Below are positions 11,233-23,186 of a stretch of DNA of 64,000 nt, in pieces (positions within the stretch are counted from its first letter, which is position 1; the number at the start of each line of letters is the position of its first letter). Origin of the DNA: Sipunculus nudus (lineage: Eukaryota > Annelida > Sipuncula > Golfingiida > Sipunculidae); contig CM049309.1 of assembly GCA_026874595.1 (NCBI GenBank), positions 71,100,926 through 71,164,925 of the forward strand. The letters run 5' to 3'. Position numbers and translations under genes: made by a program. Under the pieces are notes generated by a model. The model saw nothing but the letters and a program-made list of their open reading frames with translations, ran no database searches and was not told the DNA's origin.

Positions 11233-11412
11233 GGGGGGGGGGGGGGTTGCTCATATCATGTGTATTACCTTCAGGCATTTTTAACAACAGGATGAAATGT
11301 CATTTTTTAAATACACCGAGATTTACTGGACCATCTCATTGTCCACATTCGCGTTATTTGCTTAGAGGGACAACTATTCAAAGGAGTTATGACAACCCCC
11401 CCCCCCCCCCCC
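11233..11412. repeat. inverted pair of homopolymer tracts (G14 ... C17)
   Basis: A run of 14 G at 11233-11246 followed by TTGCTCATA and a run of 17 C at 11396-11412 preceded by TATGACAA are inverted with respect to one another, including their flanks. They could be the ends of a small inverted-repeat element of about 180 bp, and could form a hairpin or G-quadruplexes. Confidence 0.5.
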
Positions 11413-13164
11413 GAAATAAGGGACGACCTCTCGAATTCTGTGAACCCCAACCCCATTGATGACATCCAGAGCCCCTTTCTCAGAATATCGTCATTTTCTA
11501 TGCTCCCATCACATAAATCGTTAAGAAATATATTAATTTCAATATAAGAAAATAGCTTTGCTCAAATTTCAGCACTGTATTATTCATAATTTCCATTAGA
11601 TTTAAACATTCAGAAACATTTATATTTATATTTATTGCAATTCGATGAGACAGTTGCAACAATATATCCTACATTTTCTCCAACTGAGAAGTATAACTGA
11701 AATATTATTCGGGAAAAATAATGCGAACCTGCTGACAGCTTGATATAATTATCCCTAAAAAATATAGGGAACAAAATATACTTTGTCTCCACACCCCTAA
11801 AAAAAGTGAGGGACATGCCCCACCTCGAAAAGGGTCCATGATTGTGCTAACGTAGTATACAACTAAACACTAAAAATACCAGATAAGATAAGTATTTTTT
11901 TTTACGCCGCATCAGGACTTTGTAAGCCACATCAAGACTTATTAAGCCGCGTAGAACTTGCAAACAAAAACAGACACGTTTGTGGATACGTTATTGACAT
12001 TTCCTTTAAGGCCACTTAAACAGTTTAACCGTAATTCCTTAAATAAGAGCATCTTTCATCTGTGTAGTTTCCATCCTTGACCCAACTTTATCAAATATAG
12101 GACAGCCTATATATGCCTAACGGCACATCGACCTAACTAATACTGTTGGTGTAAGCGTTACACCCTGAGGCGCAGTCTTGACTTAATCATTCTTTCAAGC
12201 TATACTATGCATGACTGCGTATAATTTCCATATTAACAAAATTTCATTGCAAAACTTGAAACAAATAAAGCTAAGAGCACAATCTTTCCTCATTTATATG
12301 CCGGTTTCACTATATAAAAGAAGCAATAACATATGAACCCTGAATAAAACTGTGGGCCAAACCCAGACAATATATGAACATAAGAAGATAGGGTGTTTAT
12401 CTAAGTAGTTACAGTACCGCAAGTCACCCATATCAACAGGTGATACAGGCGGTGCTTTCATTTTCACATGCATGCAAATCATATATAACCATAAGTAAAC
12501 CCTGCAAGCTGCCTTGTCTTGTCATTTTGCGTGTCTACGGTAATCGCGCGAAAATTGCCTCCTTCATATGGCTTTTCTTGCCCAAGTGTGGACCGAATTC
12601 CCAGGTCTGTGTTACAGCTGGTTTCGAGTTTTACTCCACACAGCCGTCAGATAGACAATGCGACTGGGTGTTTAAACGTATGTGTATGTTATTACACATA
12701 AATAAAACCTAGATGGGGCGTGAAAAAGGGTAGCCATATTATTTCGAACTTAGATACCATACTTCCTTTCCCAAAAGGTCAAAAGTTCAACTGAACCGAG
12801 AAAATAATATAAATACTAAATGATATCTCAGAGAAATAGGTGAAAGATAGTGGAAAGCAAATCTTCCATCTTACTTCTGAAATGGAATAGAATTCTTTCA
12901 ATAAGATTTTACTTTCCGGGACAAACCATAAACAGACCAACCTGAAATGGCGTTTTACCTGAGGAACCAAGGTATTAACAATATATCTGCGTAGGCCCAA
13001 TACATATGTTTATAAAGCATACACATAAAATAATAATTGCATTGAACAGACAATTGAAATCTTAGTTTAAAAGTGAAAACAATGAAAAACTAGGATAAGT
13101 TAAACGTACATGTCACCCCAAATTATGGATAATTTTCAGTAATTCTACTGCTGATCTGAATAGA

Positions 13165-14961
13165 TGTTCATAATTTTGTAAGAAATAGTTCCCTCATGCC
13201 ACTCCTTATAAAAAACAAAGTCAAAGATCTTTCATAAAAAAGTTGGGGTTTTTTTGCGATACAGGTAATACGGATGTATACATGGCGAACGTAAGTTCTG
13301 ACAGTTGATGGATGTGTGTGGAGGTATCCTTCGCCATGAGGGTATGAGTTGTCGTGTGTCTGTGTGTGGAGGTTCGTTGCCTCCGCCATGAGGGTATGAG
13401 TTGTCGTGTGTTTGTGTGTGGAGGTTCGTTGCCTCCGCCATGAGGGTATGAGTTGTCGTGTGTCTGTGTGTGTAGGTATGTTGCCTCCGCCATGAGGGTA
13501 TGAGTTGTCGTGTGTTTGTGTGTGGAGGTTCGTTGCCTCCGCAATGAGGGGATGAGTTGTCGTGTGTTTGTGTGTGGAGGTATGTTGCCTCCGCCATGAG
13601 GGTATGAGTTGTCGTGTGTTTGTGTGTGAAGGTATGTTGCCTCCGCCATGAGGGTATGAGTTGTCGTGTGTTTGTGTGTGGAGGTATGTTGCCTCCGCCA
13701 TGAGGGAATGAGTTGTCGTGTGTCTGTGTGTGAAGGTTCGTTGCCTCCGCCATGAGGGTATGAGTTGTCGTGTGTTTGTGGGTGGAGGTATGTTGCCTCC
13801 GCCATAAGGGTATGAGTTGTCGTGTGATTGTGTGTGGAGGTATGTTGCCTCCGCCATGAGGGTATGAGTTGTCGTGTGTTTGTGTGTGGAGGTATGTTGC
13901 CTCCGCCATGAGGGTATGAGTTGTCGTGTGTCTGTGTGTGGAGGTTCGTTGCCTCCGCCATCAGGGTATGAGTTGTCGTGTGTTTGTGTGTGGAGGTTCG
14001 TTGCCTCCGCCATTAGGGTATGAGTTGTCGTGTGTCTGTGTGTGGAGGTTCGTTGCCTCCGCCATGAGGGTGTGAGTTGTCGTGTGTTTGTGTGTGGAGG
14101 TTCGTTGCCTCCGCCATGAGGGTATGAGTTGTCGTGTGTTTGTGTGTGGAGGTTTGTTGCCTCCGCCATGAGGGTATGAGTTGTCGTGTGTTTGTGTGTG
14201 GAGGTTCGTTGCCTTCGCCATGAGGGTATGAGTTGTCGTGTGTTTGTGTGTGGAGGTATGTTACCTCCGCCATGAGGGAATGAGTTGTCGTGTGTTTGTG
14301 TGTGGAGGTATGTTTGTTCACAACGAAACTCACGCATTCATGCATGAACGGACTCCTATGAAATTCCGAGAATGTCGGGCATTTAGAGAATGAGCAAATG
14401 GAATATCGGTTAGTTTTTGTTGTGGATCCGACGCATGATCCGGATTTAGGAATGTTATCAAGGAATAGTCACAAATCCAGAGTCACTTATGCACGTATGA
14501 ACCTGGGAATATAGGCCGAATAAGAGAATGGCGGAGGGTTATATTTATAAGAATTCTGATTTTCAGTTATATCTTTTTGTTGTTGGTGATGCAAAACTCG
14601 CTCCCTCCAACAAATTGCTGGAGTTTAGTTCAGGTAGCCCCGTAGAGTTTTTGTTTCTATGTATAGTTTAGTTTTTCAGCCTTCAGTGCACACTCTGTTG
14701 AAATCATCAGAGCGTTTTTTAAGACTAGTACTGAGACAGGTCAGCGATGTTTTACGTGGCAGCCTGGTTTTATACCGCTTGACACGTATATAAATTCCCA
14801 TGCCACGGAACATCCATCAACTGTCAGAACTTACGTACGCCATGTATACATCCGTATTACCTGTATCGCAAAAAAAAACCCAACTTTTTTATGAAAGATC
14901 TTTGACTTTGTTTTTTATAAGGAGTGGCATGAGGGAACTATTTCTTACAAAATTATGAACA
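13165..14961. mobile_element. foldback-like element 1: about 151-bp terminal inverted repeats around a 52-bp satellite
   Basis: The left terminal repeat 13165-13315 (starts TGTTCATAATTTTG) is repeated inverted at 14810-14961 (ends CAAAATTATGAACA). The arms are nearly identical by eye; the poly-T/poly-A stretch differs slightly in length. Right after the left arm comes the 52-bp tandem array (to about 14313), then about 500 bp of unique DNA, then the right arm. There is no transposase ORF. The layout resembles foldback (FB-type) elements, which have long inverted ends and internal tandem repeats. No clear target-site duplication was seen, so the transposition mechanism is unknown. Confidence 0.75.
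13316..14313. repeat. 52-bp minisatellite array, about 19 units
   Basis: The unit runs TTGCCTCCGCCATGAGGGTA, then TGAGTTGTCGTGTGTTTGTG, then TGTGGAGGTATG. The start TTGCCTCC recurs every 52 bp (for example 13481, 13533, 13585). Units differ by only a few substitutions. On the minus strand no unit contains a stop in any frame, so a 389-codon ORF (14337-13168) spans the array. Since 52 is not a multiple of three the frame rotates each unit, so I treat the ORF as a by-product. Confidence 0.95.
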
Positions 14962-15604
14962 GTACTACTCCATCAAAGAAACTGAACGTGTATGTTGTTG
15001 AAAGTAAAGTTTTCGTTACCTGCAGTATTTAAATAACATTTCGGCAAAATAGTTTCGTTGCCTCCGCCATGAGGGTATGAGTTGTCTTGTGTTTGTGTGT
15101 GGAGGTTCGTTGCCTCCGCCATGAGGGTACGAGTTGTCGTGTGTTTGTGTGTGGAGGTATGTTGCCTCCGCCATGAGGGTATGAGTTGTCGTGTGTTTGT
15201 GTGTGGAGGTATGTTGCCTCCGCCATGAGGGTATGAGTTGTCGTGTGTTTGTGTGTGGTGGTTCGTTGCCTCCGCCATGAGGGTATGAGTTGTCGTGTGT
15301 TTGTGTGTGGAAGTATCCTTAGCCATGAGGGTATGAGTTGTCGTGTGTCTGTGTGTGGAGGTTCGTTGCCTCAGCCATGAGGGTATGAGTTGTCGTGTGT
15401 TTGTGTGTGGAGGTTCGTTGCCTCCGCCATGATACCCTCATGGCGGAGGCAACGAACCTCCACACACAAACACAAGACAACTCATACCCTCATAGCGGAG
15501 GCAACGAAACTATTTTGCCGAAATGTTATTTAAATACTGCAGGTAACGAAAACTTTACTTTCAACAACATACACGTTCAGTTTCTTTGATGCAGTAGTAC
15601 TGTT
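14958..15604. mobile_element. foldback-like element 2: different inverted ends, same 52-bp satellite
   Basis: The left arm starts AACAGTACTACTCCATCAAA at 14958. The right arm is its inverted copy ending at 15604 (...GTAGTACTGTT). The arms include about 100 bp of unique end sequence plus about 1.5 units of the 52-bp repeat, roughly 170 bp in all. They include matching private variants, such as TTGTCTTG in place of TTGTCGTG. Its left end overlaps the right end of element 1 by about 4 bp. The satellite changes orientation at about 15432/15433. No ORF for a transposase is present. Confidence 0.75.
15054..15512. repeat. second 52-bp array with a head-to-head inversion
   Basis: About seven units in the same orientation as the first array (15054-15432), then about 1.5 inverted units (15433-15512), giving a near-palindrome around CCATGATACCCTCATGG. 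One unit near 15309-15325 carries the GTATCCTTAGCC variant. That is otherwise only seen in the first unit of the other array (near 13325, GTATCCTTCGCC), showing sequence exchange or common ancestry. Confidence 0.93.
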
Positions 15605-18130
15605 ATTAGTACAGTTTTCTTCGCCTCATACCAATCATGCACGACCTCTAAGATCTGAGACTGAGATAAGAGTAATTTGAATGCACGTGGTATTGGTTTG
15701 CGTCCCCTATATATTGTGAAAACTTGGCATATTTTTGCCCTCGTACATATAATTTACCATGTAGATTGTTAATGATACATATTTAATAGGCACCTCTCGT
15801 GGCCTTTCTCCACTCCACAGCTTACTCCATGGTTGCCTGTTAAAATGATGTCTCTTATGATACACAGCGTGACAGCAGCTGAGTGAAGATAGTGTCACGG
15901 TTCGCCCGGCAAAGGAAGTTAGACATATGTTTATGTAAATAGCCATACTGTAAAAACCCATACATTTTCGTTATGGTACCGAACACTGCTTTCCGCACAC
16001 TGCTCTTTATTACAGTGTTAATCGTTGTATTGGTTATATTGGAATATTAGTTTTCTAAAGATATAAATGTATCTTCTATAGAACATAATTTACTGTTAGA
16101 TATATTTGAATACCGGTATTGAGGCAATTAATATTTCACTTTTTCATTTGTTTTATTTCAGTTTATTTTATTACTTCATATCAATGTATTTTTATGTAAT
16201 ATATGGATGATGTCATTCCAAAAATCTGCTGCAGTGGATATTCCGCCATTTCAATAGGTAGCTACGATCGTCTTTATGGATAAGAGCCATGGCCGAAGTT
16301 AGGCTACGTTTATATCATGAGCATTGTGTCAAAATGTATCACTGTGACAATATGAAAAAAATAAAACTTTCAAAGCCTTAGCATATAATTCCTGGTCCAA
16401 TAAGGAAATATCGTGTGTATCGAATATTACCTGAATTCAACAGGTATATCGTGATATTTATCATTAGGCGTATCGCCAAACTTATATAAAGGGTAAAGAT
16501 ACTTCCATGTAACATGATTCCAGGACAAACGTGTGTTAATTGGTGTTATCTTGTGAAACAATTAAATTTACTAGTATATGACTGAAAATACATTTATGAC
16601 AATTTAGCCCGGAGTTTTTCGCTGGTCAGGAGAATTGACTACGTTTTGCCCAGTACTGCGATAATGGTTAGCACAGTACAATGTTTACTTTGGTACGGTG
16701 GCTGAGCGTAAATGTAGAAATGAACTGCAAGAATACACCGGATATGACACTACCTGCATATTCACCTGCTGATCACCTTTTATAACACAACTTTAATCCA
16801 AAATATATCAGTAAGTTAGCGGAAACAGCAATAACTTTTCTTCAATAGCCATTACAATCAGTTATATGTATCCATACTTCGCACGGACTACTTAAAGAAA
16901 TCAATTTTATTTTGCGGAACATAATAACTGACTCTCAGAAAAATTGTTGCTCCTATAAAGGTCTTTAAAATGATCATGTAAGGCGATGAAACCTCCTTTG
17001 TAGCTACTTTATCGTTCATTTCATGCCAATATTCTCATTCTGGTGAATGAACTGTATATTGCATGTCAAAGTTATTCATGTACATTGTATATGTTCATGT
17101 TAAACATCATCTCGCTGTAAGATTTGTTTTAAGCCACTACATTGTATTCTATATGATTTAAAATTGCATAAACTGTATTGTCTAACAGGGCCCTATCACA
17201 GATAAGATAATCTTGTCTAAATGGGTTACCTTGTATAAGTATGTTTAAATAATTATATAATAAAATATAAGGAATGTAAAAACAAATGAACGAAGGGTAT
17301 CAATAGCTAATAGCTAAGGTGCCACATGCATACAGCGAATGAATAGAATAAGAATATTGGGAACTTTAAATGATGCATCGCATATACCAACACGTGAATC
17401 CATCATCAACCTCCCCGGCACCCCAGTCCCCAAGGCCATATAGCGAGTTAGCTTATTTCTAGATTATGTGATAACAATGTAGAAAACTTTGTTTGAATTA
17501 AACCATTCTTGTCATTTATGACCTTAAATTAATTAAATCAGATGTTTAAAATTTATATATAACCTTTACTTATATATCTATTCCTGGAAACCTACAGACA
17601 GAACCTTCTAAGGACGTCTGTAAATTAATGCAAAGGCGCAACCGGGGTCACGCACCTAGGCTGACCTGACATATCAGTGTTCACTGTATCCTCCATGCAG
17701 ATCTATATCAACTGTGTCAAAGTCAATAAGACCGTGTCGTACATAGAAACAAACAGAACGTGATCATCGGGCTGAAACAGAGCCAGCCGTCCGTCAAACC
17801 ACAAGTATGTTTAAAATTCTGACGTCATGAAGAGTTTGCTTGGGACAGGGGCGTGAAGCACCATCGCTCTTCTAGCTCAAAGCCACAAATATGTTTAAAA
17901 TTCTCAAGTTTTTTAATTTAAGAGATCGGTATATCCACACAAATGACCAGATTTGTGAGAGTCTGTGTGAGAAGGAAAAAAAAGAAAAAAAGAAATGACA
18001 TTTAATATTATACTAAGACAATAAATTAAAAATTTAAAATAAACATTTATATATTATTCAGTACCACAATTATTGTTTTTTCGTAATTGAGAACATTGCT
18101 GTTCCGTGAGTAATAAAAAAATTAGGATTT
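15605..18130. other. intergenic, nothing recognised
   Basis: AT-rich unique-looking DNA. Short ORFs have no recognisable domain and no exon with credible splice sites was seen. Confidence 0.5.
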
Positions 18131-18470
18131 ATATTGTTTAGCTCAGCTGACTGAAAGTCATCTGAACTATTACGATCATTCTTAGTCCGTCGACCGTCCG
18201 TCTGCCTGTCCGTTAACAGGGCACAAATCGTTACCGCTAGATTTTGAAACTTCTCACTAAAAACCCATAGAGGTCCATAAACAAATTTCGATAGAAACCT
18301 AAAATTAGGTCACTGTGACCTAAATTTTCCGTGCTGTGGGGCTCGAAAGTACCCCTCAGAATAATTTGATACAAAAGTTGCAGTATCTGAATATAACTAA
18401 TACATTGACTGCCATGATTCTTTCTTAGCATATTGACCATGGTGTGTTTCATGAATTCCTAAAGACTTGT
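18131..18470 (+). repeat. dispersed repeat, TAGCTCAGCTGAC family, single copy
   Basis: It opens with an imperfect palindrome (TAGCTCAGCTGAC, short spacer, GTCATCTGAACTA at 18139-18171). A GTCCGTC-rich stretch follows, then GTTAACAGGGCACAAATCG and AGAGGTCCAT. The same order of blocks is found in the PEX11C intron at 54673-55030. The minus-strand 71-codon and 65-codon ORFs here are inside the repeat. Confidence 0.7.
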
Positions 18471-20190
18471 GGTGCCACTTTTATTTTTCTGCTATTGTCC
18501 GTTCCGATCTTGCCTCCTGCCAGTGTGCTTATTCTGCTAGCAGACTTAAGTATGAAGTAACACTCTTTTCCACAAAACCAACCTTCGGATTTCATGCAAG
18601 ATAGGCGTAACTTGGATGACGTCAGCATGATGTCACTATCCACCAATCAAACCACGACCAACATATCATCTGATATGAAATAGAACATTATGAAGAACCC
18701 TGACGCATGCTGCAACCAGTGATGCTGAGCAATGTTGTAAGTTTTCATTCCCATGGTCTGTTTCACTGTAATTCATGACCATTAGCTAAGTGAACCGCCT
18801 CCATATTTATGTACTTAATACACCACTTACTCCAGAAAGAAGAACGACCATTTATTAAACAGTTAAATATATGCCCGTGAAATACATAGACCGTGCATGA
18901 CAACAGATGTCCCACACATCGTGACGGCTGAATCAATTTTCGAGCACCATGAAATTTTTACACTGGAAGCATAAATTATTTTTCGACTTACGTCTGGGTT
19001 AAAGAAAAAAAGTTAAAATACAGTTAAAAGTCATTCAACTACAGACAAACCGTTTGCAGTAACAATAATTCGTTGTGAGGCTACATCTAAGATTTTGTCA
19101 AGTTTGTTATTAGGATCATGGGCGCGCCTGTATTTGGAGTGGACTGGTGCGGGGACAACTATTCCGGATAAAATTGAGAAAATTTCGGACTTGCCAAGAA
19201 AAAAAACGGATAGGATAGAGAAAGCTATAAAGGTTCACGCCCGGAAATAAAATTTCTTTAAATTTGGGCGGAGAGTGTTGCTTGAAATTAATCAACACAA
19301 AAGCTAACAAAGCACACTTAAATTTGAAAAATGTTATAGTGTAACTGAAATCATTTTTAACTATGTTTGGAGTTTTGAAGAAAAATAGAGTTGCCAAGTT
19401 GCCACACCTGAACCAGGATTGTTCAGAATATAAAAAATTGCGTTGTAAGCTTCGTGAATACAACACCAGGGTCCACACAGTTACAGTCAACCCATGGCAC
19501 AACCAAAGGGCAAAGGTGGCCATACACTGAGAAATAACAACATGTCCTTTTCATCGAGGGATATATTGCCTAGTCGCAGAAATTCAAGTACAAGGTTGCA
19601 AGGGCTCGTTTAAACGGGTCTTACATGACAGTTATTAAATGTCTGTACCTATGACAAGGCCACTGTGAATTGGCGCCTAAACAGCGCCATTCTAACTCGC
19701 AGCAGACGACATCGACTAATCCGCTTTGCCCTTGGTGACCTTGAGGTGTGCCTGAAAGGGACGCATTCCCCATTCACAGAAACGAATTATTCGCTAATCT
19801 GAATTTGTTTTAGTTTGGCTCGGGATGTTTACTTAATGTCGCGGCCCGGGTCTTTTCGAAGAATGAAACATGAGAATTATTGCATGGAATATCATTTCGG
19901 ACGATTGCGAGACCTCTTTAATCGAATACACCGGGGAATGAAAGGATTTCATCTCAAAGGGAGGATTTGGGTGTTTTTTTTTCGCAGCATGATATATATG
20001 GGTCTACCATTTTCATACTAAGTTATATAATATCGAGTAACAGGACACGGATGGGTGTGTTCGTCGATGGTTCATTTTGCTGCATCTCCGCATAACTCAA
20101 TTGTGAAAAAAAAAACAAAGCCCCTTAGTGATATAAGTGACCATTCTCCACGATATGCCCGTGCACAAATACTTTCCTATTTCGTCCACC

Positions 20191-20300
20191 AATAATTATA
20201 ATAATAATGATAATAATAATAATAAAAAATGATGATAATTATAATGAAAAATAATGATAATAATAATAAAATAATAATAGTAATAAAAATAACGGGGTAA
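20191..20300. repeat. (ATA/ATG)n degenerate trinucleotide microsatellite
   Basis: Interrupted AATAATAATG-type repeats for about 110 bp. Confidence 0.85.
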
Positions 20301-21404
20301 ATAACAATGCACTCATTGCGCACAAACCTCTTCCAACACCTAGATAAACATCTAATCCTTCCATCCGCTCCAACAGGTAATTTAATAATAACTTTACCCA
20401 TGGCCCAGTCAACTAGGGAATTTACCTAAACCTATTAAAAACTTTTTGAGATACTGATAAAAATACCATGGAGATATATAAATGTTATTGATTCTAACAT
20501 GATTTTTAGCAACTGGTCCTTGGTCCATATTTACCTCTCAATAACTTTATTGAGCACATTCTGAGATGCTAGCAATGTGTGGAAGACAAACAAACAATCT
20601 CAGAAATAAACTAACAACGCTGATCACATAAACCTTAGGCATCTTCAATTTCTGAGGCAAATATCAATAATTACTTCAAATGTAATTGTCCAACCCGGAA
20701 ACTAATTAGAAATATATAAATATATGTATATCATATCATCATTATCATCATCGCCAACAGCAACACCATGCCCATTTGCCTCAATGACCAGACATTATAT
20801 CGGAACCAGGCACGTATACAGCAACTAGCTTGTTCGTCACAAAAACTATATTTGGAACATACTGTTGTTGTAGGAAGGAAACCCGTCTGGGAATAAACAG
20901 GGTTTTATAAAGACCACCTTGGTTATTAAAACACAGGAAGACAGATTATGACAGAACTGTGATCAATGTCTGTGTTTTAGTCCCCCTTTTTTATACATGT
21001 GTCAAACGCTGTGTATTCCTAGAGCCACCAGCCAGTTTGCTTACTATATGCAGCAGTATATGAGTGTAGCGTTACTTTTGATACGCGTATAAACTGTTTA
21101 CACTTTTTTGATAACAAGCAAAGGTATACCATTTTTTTTTGTTTTGTTTATAAGCTTTCAAATCTCTAGATCTAATCAATGAATAAATTTCACAGTACTG
21201 ATTCGTACCACTGAGATATATTTCCATGGTATTTATATTCAAAGGAATTGCCAGAATATTTTGTTTATTACCGAGTAGGCTTTGTGTAAAACGGATGTTA
21301 ATCGACAAGGAACGTGAAATATAAATAAATTGTAGGGAAATAAGATAGACATATGGCGCATGTTCCCTAATGGCATAAATAAACAAGAAATTAGTCAGAG
21401 GCTG

Positions 21405-21480
21405 CATGTATACCTCCGCCAACATTCCGGATCACCAGTTCCGAAAAATTACCATGAACCTGATCAAACGTTGCTGTGTG
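21405..21480 (-). repeat. dispersed repeat fragment with GGCGGAGGTATA motif
   Basis: Read on the minus strand, TTTGATCAGG..CTGGTAAT-like sequence leads to GAATGTTGGCGGAGGTATA. The same order occurs on the plus strand at 51645-51725, so this is a member of an interspersed family. Confidence 0.55.
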
Positions 21481-22109
21481 CTTCTAAAGCTAGATTCACG
21501 ACTCAATGGTTTTATCACAGGTCCGCTTCGTCGGCCAGAACAAATGCCACCCTTGAAACCAGTAAATAACTCTTGCCCCGGGCCAGGAAAATAAGGTAAA
21601 GAATAAGTATGGAATCTGAAACACTGTTCCCTGGGCGTTACCCTAACCCTCCACAAAATTTCTCCAAAATCAGTTTTTTTTAAAGAAAAGTTACAAACAG
21701 ACAAACCAAGTAACTTAACAACCAACGGCAGTAAACACAAAATACCACATTGCAGGATATACGAATATTATATAATGTATGCTAATCAGTCTGAACGCCC
21801 TATGTGTTTCTCCTTTGATGGTACGAGTGATTTATACTTGTTTTGTATGTGAGTCTTGTGCTGGATAACCGTATTTTCAAGGTGACTACATAGGTAATAC
21901 AAAGCCGAAGTCCACGCCGAATTCTATCTGCATATGATATACATCACGTGTGCACAGATCACATAAGTCAAAAGTTTAGGCAAATAAGACCATGGTGAGT
22001 GAAAATCAAATGGGACGGTGGAGCTTTGGAAAATTTGAGAGTATACAGCATTATAGCCTGCTGTTATAATAGTTAGATTTCTAAATATTCACCTCATGCA
22101 TAGTATTAA

Positions 22110-22505
22110 TTTCATCCGTGAAAAAGTGGTTTTTTTTTTGGCAAGGCTTGCAGAGAAAGTATGGCATGATGTCCTATTTTAAGGTGTCAATTTCATCCGT
22201 GAAAAAGTTATTTTTCTAGGCATGGATAGCAGAGAAAGTATGGCATGATGTCCTATTTTTAGGTGTCAATTTCATCCGTAGAAAAAGTTTTTTTTCATGG
22301 CATGGCTTGCAAAGAAAGTATGGCAAGACGTCCAATTTTTAGGTATCAATTTCATCCGTGAAATGGCTGTGGGTTTTTTTTTTGCATGGCTTGCAGAGAA
22401 AGTATGGCAGAATGTCCAATTTTTAGGTATTAATTTCATCCTTGAAATAATTTTTTTTTGGCATGGCTTGCAGAGAAAGTATGGCATGATGTCCTACTTT
22501 TAGGT
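22110..22505 (+). repeat. tandem array of about 80-bp units (five copies)
   Basis: AGAGAAAGTATGGCA-like cores recur at 22152, 22231, 22311, 22395 and 22472, each followed by GTCC(T/A)ATTTTTAGGT and AATTTCATCCGTG. A T-rich linker of variable length separates the units. The ORFs on both strands (22272-22503) are products of the repeat. Confidence 0.85.
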
Positions 22506-22844
22506 TCACATGTGACCTGCTGACCAAAAGATGACTTACCGTAAGAGGAGGAATTCCATGGACAGTTTTTTTTTTGGTCAGAAGAATTTAACTGCAAGCA
22601 CATTTTAGTAGGGTGGTTGTCCTAATGAATCACCCAGTTCCTCGGTTCTGAAATTAGATTATTTACCTGCATGTACACTGTATGGAATTAAGTCCATAAC
22701 ATTCGGTCTTCTTTATACACAGGTATAGTTCAGCAAGGGAACTTGGCTGAGGGAATTTGGTTATTGAAATATATTTCTTAATTGAAATATGTGGTTTAGT
22801 TATTTTTATCTTTAAATCGGTACAAATATTAAATCAGGTTTTAT

Positions 22845-23186
22845 TAGGCCAAAATAAAAAAAAGGTATGGTTCTCAGGCACTTTTTTTCAGAAATCAATG
22901 CGGGCGGGCGCTTTTTTTATTTTAATTTTTTTGGTATGTTTCGATAAAAATGTCATATGATAAGGGAAAAGCATGAAAATAACAGTTTTATTTTGCTAAA
23001 TAAGTAAAAGCACTACAAAACAAAGGAAATTGTATGGTTTTATCTTCTTGAAAGAAATGTCGGAGCGGCAGCAGCTCGAAATTGGAAAGTTTTTATTGAA
23101 AATCAAAATAAAAATGTTTGATGCGGGCGTTTAAAATTGATGTGGGCGGTGCCTGAGAACCATACCTTTAATTTTTTTTGGCCTTA
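22845..23186. mobile_element. non-autonomous inverted-repeat element of about 340 bp (full copy)
   Basis: The left end AGGCCAAAATAAAAA...GGTATGGTTCTCAGGCA is repeated inverted at the right end (TGCCTGAGAACCATACC...TTTTGGCCT), so terminal inverted repeats of about 35 bp. The interior has GCGGGCGGGCG near the left and TGCGGGCGTTT near the right, and no ORF of note. A second, truncated copy lies at 44792-45080. This is a MITE-like DNA element of unassigned superfamily. Confidence 0.75.

Larger units (their letters stand above)
9416..13164. other. upstream flank of the SEA gene, no exon recognised
   Basis: The missing first exon of the SEA gene should lie here or beyond, but I could not find a convincing signal-peptide exon with a phase-1 donor. 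The stretch holds a (TA)n tract at 10289-10336 and a G-run/C-run pair at 11233-11412. A TATA-like CTATATAAATG lies near 9849. Short ORFs look random. Confidence 0.5.
18471..22110. other. intergenic, no gene recognised
   Basis: It holds an ATA/ATG-rich microsatellite (20191-20300) and a piece of a dispersed repeat at 21405-21480. The ORFs at 19116-19523 (minus) and 21360-21740 show no domain or convincing splice context. Confidence 0.5.

Noticed and set aside
13221-14345. Several long minus-strand ORFs rich in HTQTHDNSYPHGGGN-type repeats
   Set aside because: All derive from the 52-bp satellite, which lacks stops in every minus frame. The same DNA gives overlapping ORFs in different frames, so I do not annotate a gene.
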